A stretch of 6,263 nt of DNA from NCBI GenBank assembly GCA_937923225.1, contig CALAKR010000064.1, positions 1-6,263 on the forward strand, given 5' to 3'. Source of the stretch: an uncultured Aquabacterium sp. Lineage in GTDB: Bacteria; Pseudomonadota; Gammaproteobacteria; Burkholderiales; Burkholderiaceae_C. Within the stretch, counting starts at the first letter, position 1; each line of letters starts with the position of its first letter. Positions 1 through 5,337 of this stretch are shown piece by piece. Both the position numbers and the translations under genes were made by a program. Under the pieces are notes generated by a model. That model was not told the DNA's origin. It did no database searches and worked only from the letters and a program-made list of their open reading frames with translations.

Positions 1-234
1 CTGGCGCGTGCCGAGCAGGTGGCCTTCGAGCTGCCGCAGATCAACTACGCGGCCATGGCCGAGGCCATGGGCATCGCCGGCCACGTGATCGAATCGCCGG
101 AAGATTTCGACAAGCTGGACATGGAGGCCATCCTCAAGCGCAAGGGGCCGACGCTGCTCGACATTCGCATCGACGGCGAGGAAGTGCCGCCGATGAGCCT
201 GCGCATGCAGACGCTGGATTCCATCCAGGATTGA
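1..234 (+). CDS. Thiamine-diphosphate-dependent enzyme, acetolactate synthase-like (C-terminal fragment)
   Basis: The reading frame is open from the first base, so this is the last 77 residues of a longer gene whose start lies outside the window. The residues resemble the end of the C-terminal ThDP-binding domain of acetolactate-synthase-like enzymes: an INYAAMAEAMGIAGHVIESP stretch, a GPTLLDIRID strand, then a VPPMSLRMQTL tail. Family members use thiamine diphosphate to decarboxylate 2-oxo acids and join or transfer the resulting acyl unit. The catalytic glutamate and the main cofactor motif (GDG...N) would lie upstream and cannot be checked. The stop is 35 bases before the next gene on the same strand, which suggests one operon with the two citrate-synthase-like genes. 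The family call is fairly safe; the substrate is unknown, and it need not be a biosynthetic acetolactate synthase. Confidence 0.8.
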   Translation: MARAEQVAFELPQINYAAMAEAMGIAGHVIESPEDFDKLDMEAILKRKGPTLLDIRIDGEEVPPMSLRMQTLDSIQD

Positions 235-269
235 ATGCCATCCCGGACTGAACCGGCAGGACCACGACC

Positions 270-1082
270 ATGAGCGTCTCACCCATCCACACCCGCATCT
301 GGCAGGAAACGCCGGAAGCCGACAACCCCTTCGCGACGCAGGTGGCACGCTGCCATGGCTACGACGTGTACGGTGCCATGCTGGGCCGCGCAGGCTGGGC
401 AGACATGGTCTACCTGCTGTTCCGTGGCGAGGCCCCGCAGACCTGGCAGGCCCGCATGATGGACATGCTGGCCGTGGCCATGGCCAATGCCGGCCCGCGT
501 GATCCTTCCGTGCATGCCGCGATGGGCGGCGGCATCGGTGGCTCGCCCGCGGCCTCCAGCCTGATGGCCGCGCTGGCCGTCGGAGCGGGGCAGAGCGGTG
601 GTGCACGCGAGGTGTTTCTGGCCGTGCGTGACTGGCTCGATTGCGGCTGTGACCTCAAGGCATGGCGCGATCGCATCGCCACGCGCCCCGAGCCCATCGA
701 GGACACCTGGCCCACGCCCGAGCATGCCGCCGGCTTCGATGTGAACGGCGTGTCCACGCCGCTGATCGTGCGCCAGGCCCTGGAAGCACTGGCCCGCGAG
801 AGCCTGGGCCCTCGCCTGGCCTGGCTGCAATCGAACCGCGTGATGCTGGAAGAGGCCGCGCGCTCACCGCTGGCCATGACCGGCGTGGCCGCTGCCGCGC
901 TGGCCGACCTGGGCTTCCTGCCCGCACAGGCCGAGATGCTCTTCCTGCTGCTGCGCCTGCCGGGCGCGGCTGCCCATGTGCTGGAGCAGGAAGGCACCAG
1001 CTACAAGAACTTCCCCTTCTACCCGATCGAGCTGGAAGACGACCCGGCCCGGCGCGGCCCGACCCTGGAGAGCCTGCCATGA
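270..1082 (+). CDS. Citrate synthase-fold protein, citryl-CoA lyase-like (first of a pair)
   Basis: A 270-residue protein that resembles the citrate synthase/citryl-CoA lyase superfamily. The N-terminal part has the family look HGYDVYGAML...VYLLFRGEAP (residues 29-56), then DPSVHAAMGGGIGG (79-91). The C-terminal part has the helix PGAAAHVLEQ (231-240), typical of the end of the citrate synthase core. Citrate synthases use two histidines and an aspartate; here the HGGANE segment reads SGGARE (Ser109), the GFGHP segment reads GFDVN (155-159), and the NVDFYSG segment reads roughly SPLAMTG (199-205) without the Asp. Activity as a citrate synthase is therefore doubtful. Some proteins named citryl-CoA lyase also vary at the first site, so another lyase activity is possible. 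The ATG is preceded by AGGA at 258-261. Its end overlaps the next gene by ATGA, implying translational coupling and perhaps a hetero-oligomer. Fold confidence is good; function is unknown. Confidence 0.75.
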   Translation: MSVSPIHTRIWQETPEADNPFATQVARCHGYDVYGAMLGRAGWADMVYLLFRGEAPQTWQARMMDMLAVAMANAGPRDPSVHAAMGGGIGGSPAASSLMAALAVGAGQSGGAREVFLAVRDWLDCGCDLKAWRDRIATRPEPIEDTWPTPEHAAGFDVNGVSTPLIVRQALEALARESLGPRLAWLQSNRVMLEEAARSPLAMTGVAAAALADLGFLPAQAEMLFLLLRLPGAAAHVLEQEGTSYKNFPFYPIELEDDPARRGPTLESLP

Positions 1083-1897
1083 GCCACTCCCATCCCCTGC
1101 AGGCCCATGTGGGCGTGCTGCGCACGCGCGTGGGCGGCGCCTTCCCAGGCAGCCGCGCGGTGTTCCGTGGCCATGACCTGCACCAGGACCCGACCGTGCG
1201 CAACCTGACGTGGGTCGAGCTGTGCGCCTTCGGCATCACCGGCCGGCGCATCACGCGTGACCAGGCCCGTGTGATCGAGACCATGTGGGTGTGGACCAGC
1301 TACCCCGACGCACGCATCTGGAACAACCGCGTCGCCGCGCTGGCGGGCACCACGCGCAGCACGCCCAACCTGGCCATCAGCGCCGCGCAGGCGGTGTCCG
1401 AGGCCACCATCTATGGCCGCCGCAACGAGTACCGCGCGCTGTCCTTCTTCCGCTGGGCGCACCAGCGCATGCTGGCCGGCGCCACCGTGGAGCAGGCCAT
1501 CGACGAGCATCTGCGCGCCGGCAAGCGCCTGGCCGGCTACGGCCGCCCGCTCGCATCGGACGATGAGCGCATCGCGCCCACCATGGCTCTGGCCCGCGAG
1601 CTGGGCCTGGCCGATGGCCCGCACGTGCGCCTGTGCTTCGAGGTGGACCGCGTGTTGCAGGCCCAGGGCAAGCCGCTGCGCATGAACTTCGGCGCGCTCA
1701 CCTCGGCCTTCGGCGCCGACTTCGGCTTCACGCCGCGCGAGTACGGGATGATGCACTTCCCCGCCTTCGTGGGTGGCATGCAGCCCTGCTATCTGGAAGC
1801 GCTGGACAAGCCGCCCGGCGCCGTCTTCCCGACGCCCTGCGATGGCGTGGTCTACGAGGGCGCTGCACCGCGCGAGTGGCCGGGCGCGGCCCGCTGA
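1079..1897 (+). CDS. Second, divergent citrate synthase-fold protein (pair partner)
   Basis: A 272-residue protein, also in the citrate synthase-like superfamily but different from its neighbour. Recognisable pieces are FRGHDL (29-34), a WVELCAFGITGRRIT helix-turn (45-59) in place of the usual YLLxxGELP, IYGRRNE (111-117) where citrate synthases have HGGANE, LAGYGRPLASDDERI (151-165) where they have PGFGHPxHxxxDPR, and MNFGALTSAFG (202-212) where they have NVDFYSG. At the three catalytic places it thus carries Tyr112, Arg156 and probably Asn203. The frame is open well upstream, but I chose the ATG at 1079: it overlaps the previous stop as ATGA and has GGAGAG six bases before it. It may be an enzyme with new chemistry, a CoA-binding partner that completes the active site of the first protein, or a non-catalytic subunit. 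These alignments were made by eye. Confidence 0.7.
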   Translation: MSHSHPLQAHVGVLRTRVGGAFPGSRAVFRGHDLHQDPTVRNLTWVELCAFGITGRRITRDQARVIETMWVWTSYPDARIWNNRVAALAGTTRSTPNLAISAAQAVSEATIYGRRNEYRALSFFRWAHQRMLAGATVEQAIDEHLRAGKRLAGYGRPLASDDERIAPTMALARELGLADGPHVRLCFEVDRVLQAQGKPLRMNFGALTSAFGADFGFTPREYGMMHFPAFVGGMQPCYLEALDKPPGAVFPTPCDGVVYEGAAPREWPGAAR

Positions 1898-1951
1898 GGC
1901 CACTCCGGGCGGTCCGGTTTCCCGAAGACATCGGACTCTCCTGAAAGACGG

Positions 1952-1970
1952 AGGCAGGCGGGCCTGTTTT
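1952..1970 (+). terminator. Possible weak intrinsic terminator after the citrate-synthase-like pair
   Basis: CAGG, a CGGG loop and CCTG form a short GC stem followed directly by TTTT (1967-1970). G-U and A-U pairs can extend the stem at the base using part of that T-run. It lies 54 bases after the stop at 1897, in the right place to end the upstream operon. The stem and T-run are both short, so this is only a candidate. Confidence 0.3.
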
Positions 1971-1999
1971 GGGCGATGATGATGTGCATCGTCGTCCCC
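1971..1999 (+). promoter_or_regulatory. Hairpin/dyad just upstream of the OsmC gene
   Basis: GATGATGATG (1975-1984) pairs with CATCGTCGTC (1987-1996). In RNA this gives ten pairs, two of them G-U, around a tiny TG centre, or nine pairs with a GUGC tetraloop. GGG (1971-1973) and CCC (1997-1999) extend it past one bulged C. The last arm ends seven bases before the GAGAGG ribosome site at 2006-2011. There is no T-run after it, so it does not look like a terminator. It could be a leader structure affecting translation of the OsmC gene, or, as DNA, a protein-binding dyad with two mismatched pairs. I could not place a convincing -35/-10 promoter in the gap. Confidence 0.4.
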
Positions 2000-2016
2000 A
2001 TTGCTGAGAGGCCCGC

Positions 2017-2445
2017 ATGCACATCTCCGTGCGCAAAGACCCCGGCGCGCTGATGCGCCACATCATCCATGTGCGCGACCACCTCGTCCCCACCGACATG
2101 GACGTGGCGGCCGGTGGCGAGGGCAGTGGCCCGGATCCCCATGACCTGTACGACTCGTCACTGGGCGCCTGCAAGGCCTTGACGGTGCTCTGGTACGCCC
2201 GCCGCAAGAACCTGCCGCTGCAGGACATCGAGGTGACCGTGTCGCGCGATGCCAGCCAGGAGCGCCAGGGCATCTACCGCCTGAACACCACGCTGCGCCT
2301 GGGCGGCGAGCTCACAGACGCGCAGCGCCAGGAGCTGCTCAACGTGGCCGCCAAATGCCCGGTGCACAAGCTGATGACTTCGGTGACCACCGAGATCAGC
2401 ACCGCCCTCGGCGATGAGCCGCCCGGCACCGAGGTGGCGCCATGA
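2017..2445 (+). CDS. OsmC family protein
   Basis: A 142-residue protein of the OsmC/Ohr superfamily, at the usual family length. These are cytoplasmic homodimers; characterised members reduce organic hydroperoxides using a pair of cysteines. Both are present in their normal contexts: Cys52 in SLGACKALT (48-56) and Cys114 in AAKCPVHKLM (111-120). The GGEGSGPDPHDLYDSSLGAC stretch (33-52) is typical of the OsmC/YhfA-like branch and includes an acidic residue (Glu35). The C-terminal SVTTEIS strand closes the fold. The ATG at 2017 has GAGAGG five bases upstream. The stop overlaps the pirin start (ATGA), so the two are probably co-expressed. A peroxidase role is inferred; many members of this branch have no proven substrate. 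Confidence 0.9.
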   Translation: MHISVRKDPGALMRHIIHVRDHLVPTDMDVAAGGEGSGPDPHDLYDSSLGACKALTVLWYARRKNLPLQDIEVTVSRDASQERQGIYRLNTTLRLGGELTDAQRQELLNVAAKCPVHKLMTSVTTEISTALGDEPPGTEVAP

Positions 2446-3332
2446 GCGAAGGTGACCTCCTGCTGCTGAACGGTCACGAGTCCGACCTGGGCGGCGGCTT
2501 CATCGTGCACCGCCTGCTGCCTTCGGGCAAGCGTCAGCGTGTCGGCCCCTTCATCTTCTTCGACCACTTCGGCCCGGTGACGCACCCGCCCGAGGCCAAC
2601 ACCGATGTGCGCCCGCACCCGCACATCGGCCTGGCCACCGTGACCTACCTGTTCGAGGGCGCGATGATGCACCGCGACAGCCTGGGCTCGGTGCAGCGCA
2701 TCGAACCCGGCGCCATCAACTGGATGAGCGCCGGCCGCGGCATCGTGCATTCCGAGCGCACGCCCGATGACCTGCGCACCGTGCCGCGCGCCTCGCACGG
2801 CCTGCAGCTGTGGGTAGCTTTGCCGATCGAGCAGGAAGAGACCGAGCCCAGCTTCGCGCACACGGGCAGCGAACAGATCCCCGAGGTGCCGCTGGACGGC
2901 GCGCACGTGCGCGTGCTGGTGGGCAGCGCCTGGGGGGCGACCTCGCCAGTGAGGCCCAACTCCGACACGCTCTACCTGGACATCCGCCTGGAGCCTGGCC
3001 GCACGCTGGACCTGCCCGCGTTGGCCACCGAGATGGCCGTCTACGGTGTCGACCGCCCACTCACGATCAATGGAGAAGCCTTGGCCTCGCACACCATGGC
3101 CGTGATCGATGGCGCCGCGCAGATCCGCAACGACACCAACGGCGAACTGCGCTTCGTGGTGATCGGTGGCGAGCCGCTCGAAGGCGACCGCTTCATCTGG
3201 TGGAACTTCGTCTCCAGCCGCAAGGAGCGCGTGGCTCAGGCTGCGCAGGATTGGGATGCGAAACGTTTTGCCGATGTGCCCGGCGAGCATGAGCGCATCG
3301 ACTTGCCGATGCGCCGTCCGCACTGGTTCTGA
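2442..3332 (+). CDS. Pirin family protein (bicupin)
   Basis: A 296-residue pirin-like protein close to the normal length, with an N-terminal and a C-terminal cupin barrel. The metal site of the N-terminal cupin is complete: His59 and His61 in RPHPHIGLATVTYLFEG (57-73), and His103 with Glu105 in GRGIVHSERTP (98-108). The preceding FIFFDHFGP (37-45) and the following HGLQLWVALP stretch are also pirin signatures. Pirins bind iron; some bacterial members have quercetin 2,3-dioxygenase activity, while others bind partner proteins and alter metabolism or stress responses. Which applies here cannot be read from sequence. Its ATG overlaps the OsmC stop and has GAGGTG five bases before it. The gene converges on the TetR gene with only 14 bases between the stops and no clear terminator there. 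Confidence 0.92.
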   Translation: MSEGDLLLLNGHESDLGGGFIVHRLLPSGKRQRVGPFIFFDHFGPVTHPPEANTDVRPHPHIGLATVTYLFEGAMMHRDSLGSVQRIEPGAINWMSAGRGIVHSERTPDDLRTVPRASHGLQLWVALPIEQEETEPSFAHTGSEQIPEVPLDGAHVRVLVGSAWGATSPVRPNSDTLYLDIRLEPGRTLDLPALATEMAVYGVDRPLTINGEALASHTMAVIDGAAQIRNDTNGELRFVVIGGEPLEGDRFIWWNFVSSRKERVAQAAQDWDAKRFADVPGEHERIDLPMRRPHWF

Positions 3333-3346
3333 TGCGTCTTTGAGGA

Positions 3347-4039
3347 TCAGGCCGCCGGCGGTGGCGTATCGGCCGCCAGGGTCTGCGTGCCGACCACGAT
3401 CATGCGCACCATCACTTCGAGCTGCGCGGTGAACTCCGCGTCCTTTTCCGGCGGCAGGTCCATGGCCGTGGCGCCCATCGCGAACACCAGCCGTGTGATC
3501 GCCTTGGCCGTGAGGCCCGGCTCGACCAGCCCGGTGCCATTGGCCTGCGCCAGGCGGATCAGGTCCACGCGCAACTCGTCTTCGAAGAAGGTCAGCTCGC
3601 GCTCGACCGCTGCCTTGAAGGCTGGCGAGCCCACGGCGCCTTCGCGCAGCAGGATGTGCAGCAGCTTGTCGTCCGCACGCAGCTGCTCCATGAAGGCCTC
3701 CACCGAACTGCGTACCACGCTGCGGTTGGCCGTGGCGCGATGGCGGGCCTCGCCGATGATGCGCCGCAGCGAGCGCCCGGCCAGGTCGATCAGGGCCACG
3801 GCCAGTTCGTCCATGTCGCGGAACTGCCGGTAGAAGCTGTTGGGGGCGATGCCCGCCTCTCGGGCCACCTCGCGCAGGCTCAGGGTGGACACGCTGCGGT
3901 GCGGCCCGACCAGCTTGAGGGCGGCCTGGATGATGTCGTCGCGCGAGATCACGGCCTTGCGGCCCGGCGTGCCATGGCCGCTGACAGCGACAGGCGCGGG
4001 GTCGAGCGGGAGGCCGGGGGCGGTGATCGTGGTGGTCAT
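3347..4039 (-). CDS. TetR family repressor, FabR/DesT-like, probable regulator of unsaturated fatty acid synthesis
   Basis: A 230-residue TetR-type regulator. The N-terminal DNA-binding domain contains the helix-turn-helix [20 protein letters not shown] (51-70) followed by RQFRDMDEL (71-79). This is very close to E. coli FabR ([26 protein letters not shown]) and the related Pseudomonas DesT. The ligand-binding part keeps FabR features such as [14 protein letters not shown] and [23 protein letters not shown]. FabR and DesT sense the acyl-CoA/acyl-ACP pool and repress unsaturated fatty acid genes. The gene is divergent from a reductase-desaturase pair, the DesT target type, with a palindrome between. 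The frame stays open up to a TTG at 4144, but the ATG at 4039 is preferred: the extra residues are low-complexity and the likely -10 box overlaps the upstream ATGs. There is no Shine-Dalgarno sequence at 4039. FabR versus DesT equivalence is not settled, so no symbol is given. Confidence 0.88.
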   Translation of the reverse strand: [230 protein letters not shown]

Positions 4040-4133
4040 GTCGAGGACGGCTTCACCGTGAGGGCGCTGCTGAAAGGCGCTGGAGGTGTGCTGAGGGCGT
4101 GAGCGCGACGCAGCGGCTAGATGCCAAATGCCC

Positions 4134-4139
4134 ATCATA
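4134..4139 (-). promoter_or_regulatory. Candidate -10 box for the TetR gene
   Basis: On the - strand these bases read TATGAT, one change from TATAAT. The best partner is a poor -35 (TTGTGC, 4155-4160) at 15 bases, inside the palindrome. Transcription would start near 4127, giving a leader of roughly 88 bases to the ATG at 4039. If repressor binds the palindrome, it would also limit its own gene. The weak -35 makes this tentative. Confidence 0.35.
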
Positions 4140-4154
4140 GCCAAATCAATTAAT

Positions 4155-4178
4155 GCACAAGTGTATAGACATTTGTGC
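4155..4178. promoter_or_regulatory. 24-bp imperfect palindrome, predicted operator of the divergent TetR repressor
   Basis: Perfect 6-base ends, GCACAA (4155-4160) and TTGTGC (4173-4178), enclose a core GTGTATAGACAT that is itself nearly symmetrical. By hand count 20 of 24 positions match the reverse complement, with two mismatched base pairs. It sits in the AT-rich stretch between the divergent regulator and reductase genes and overlaps the -35 box of the + strand promoter. That position is expected for a TetR-type operator that blocks RNA polymerase. The assignment to this regulator is inferred from location and symmetry. Confidence 0.65.
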
Positions 4179-4193
4179 TGTGGTCGTTATACT
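4166..4193 (+). promoter_or_regulatory. Sigma-70-type promoter of the reductase-desaturase pair
   Basis: TAGACA (4166-4171) matches TTGACA at five of six bases and TATACT (4188-4193) matches TATAAT at five of six, with a 16-base spacer. It is the best housekeeping-type promoter I can see in the window. The -35 lies inside the palindrome at 4155-4178, so repressor binding should exclude polymerase. The expected transcription start is about 4199-4202, essentially on the ATG at 4201. Confidence 0.65.
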
Positions 4194-4200
4194 GCGCCTC

Positions 4201-5325
4201 ATGACCACCGCTACCCTTGCCCCGTCGCGGCGCCCTGGTCTGTGGCGCCGGCTGCTTCAACCCCTGGTGAGCCCCGAAGTGTTCGACTTCTGGGCCGGCC
4301 TGGTGCGCCCGGGCTGGTCCTGGGACCGCCCATTGGGCCGCATCGTGGCCCGGCAGGAGGCTGCGCACGAGGCCGTCACCCTGCTGATCCAGCCCAACCG
4401 CCACTGGCAGGGTTTTACGCCCGGCCAGCACCTGAACGTGGGTGTGCAGGTGGATGGCCGCTGGGTGCAGCGCAGCTACAGCCTGAGCGGTATCCCCCGG
4501 CGTGATGGCCGCATTGCCATCACCGTGCGGCGCGTCGAAGGCGGCGTGGTCAGCGAACACCTCACGCGCCGCGCCCGTGTGGGCGAGGTGCTGACCCTGG
4601 GCCCGGCCTTCGGCGAGATGACCTGGCCTACGCGTGCCACCACTGAGCGAGTTGAACAGGCGCCCTGGCTCTTCCTGGCCGCCGGCAGCGGCATCACGCC
4701 CCTGATGAGCCTGGTGCGTGCCTGGGCCGAGGCCGACATGCCCGCGGGCCTGACCCTGGTCTACTGGGCCCGTACCCGCGCGGAGTTCTGCTTCGCCGAT
4801 GAGCTGCGTGAGCTGGCCATGCGCAACGGGCGCTTCAGGGTGCACTTCGTGCTGACCCGCGAGCCTCAGTTGCGTGACAACGAATTGCAGGGGCGCCTGT
4901 CCGAGGCACGCCTGGCCTCGCTGGTGCCTGATCTGGCCGAGCGCCAGGTGTATGCCTGCGGCCCCTCCGGTTTTGTCGACACCGCACGCCGCGTGGCGGG
5001 CAGCGCCCGTGCCTTCCAGGCCGAGGCGTTTACCCCGCCGGCGCTCACCACGGTCGCCCCGCTCACGGGCACGGTGGCCGTGCACCTGGCCCTGTCGCAA
5101 CGCACGCTGGAAGTCACGGCTGGCCAATCCCTGCTGACCGCGCTGGAAGCCCAGGGCCTGCGTCCCGCCTTCGGTTGCCGCATCGGCGTGTGCCGCACCT
5201 GCGTGTGCCCCAAGCAGAACGGCAGCACCCAGGACATGAACACCGGCGACATGCACCACGGCCACGACAGCGCCCTGCGCCTGTGCGTCAGCCGCCCCGC
5301 CTCCGACATCACGCTGAACCTCTGA
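4201..5325 (+). CDS. Flavin/[2Fe-2S] oxidoreductase (ferredoxin reductase), electron donor to fatty-acid desaturase
   Basis: A 374-residue single-chain electron-transfer protein. In order: an N-terminal leader LLQPLVSPEVFDFWA (18-32) typical of desaturase-linked reductases; an FAD domain with RSYSLSG (91-97); an NAD(P)H domain with AAGSGITPLMS (160-170) and YACGPSGFV (251-259); and a C-terminal plant-type ferredoxin domain with Cys326, Cys331, Cys334 (C-x4-C-x2-C) and Cys362. All cofactor motifs are intact. Characterised relatives are Pseudomonas DesC and mycobacterial Rv3230c, which pass NADPH electrons to a membrane desaturase. The next gene is such a desaturase, 12 bases downstream, so co-transcription is likely. 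The frame is open back to an ATG at 4153, but that lies before the promoter; ATG 4201 is chosen. It has no Shine-Dalgarno sequence and may be read from a leaderless transcript. Confidence 0.92.
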   Translation: MTTATLAPSRRPGLWRRLLQPLVSPEVFDFWAGLVRPGWSWDRPLGRIVARQEAAHEAVTLLIQPNRHWQGFTPGQHLNVGVQVDGRWVQRSYSLSGIPRRDGRIAITVRRVEGGVVSEHLTRRARVGEVLTLGPAFGEMTWPTRATTERVEQAPWLFLAAGSGITPLMSLVRAWAEADMPAGLTLVYWARTRAEFCFADELRELAMRNGRFRVHFVLTREPQLRDNELQGRLSEARLASLVPDLAERQVYACGPSGFVDTARRVAGSARAFQAEAFTPPALTTVAPLTGTVAVHLALSQRTLEVTAGQSLLTALEAQGLRPAFGCRIGVCRTCVCPKQNGSTQDMNTGDMHHGHDSALRLCVSRPASDITLNL

Positions 5326-5337
5326 CCGTTATCGATC

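Noticed and set aside
662..1078. Possible N-terminal extension of the second citrate-synthase-like protein, in frame and open
   Set aside because: The extension is Arg/Ala/Pro-rich, overlaps the first gene in another frame, and the ATG at 1079 has both a good ribosome site and an ATGA overlap.
1976..2053. Small upstream frame (25 codons, starting ATGATGATG) overlapping the OsmC start
   Set aside because: No ribosome site before it, no recognisable peptide, and its start lies within the hairpin arm; chance is the simplest explanation.
2274..3323. Long antisense open frame (349 codons) opposite the pirin and OsmC genes
   Set aside because: It is rich in Gly, Arg, Ala and His in the way of GC-rich shadow frames, has no recognisable domain, and lies over two well-supported genes.
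3329..3350. CTGAT...ATCAG dyad between the convergent pirin and TetR stops as a two-way terminator
   Set aside because: Only five pairs with a 12-base loop and no T-run on either strand; too weak to call.
4040..4144. Longer TetR protein from TTG 4144 or ATG 4138/4135
   Set aside because: The added residues are low-complexity and precede the DNA-binding domain by far; the upstream ATGs overlap the likely -10 box. The 94-base GC-rich stretch 4040-4133 otherwise shows nothing I can support.
4123..4146. Direct repeat GCCAAAT at 4123-4129 and 4140-4146
   Set aside because: Seven bases at 17-base spacing in a short region can occur by chance, and it does not line up with the palindrome or a promoter in a clear way.
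4150..5265. Antisense open frame (371 codons) opposite the reductase
   Set aside because: Composition is low-complexity and shadow-like, with no family resemblance; the + strand frame has every expected flavin, NAD(P)H and iron-sulphur motif.
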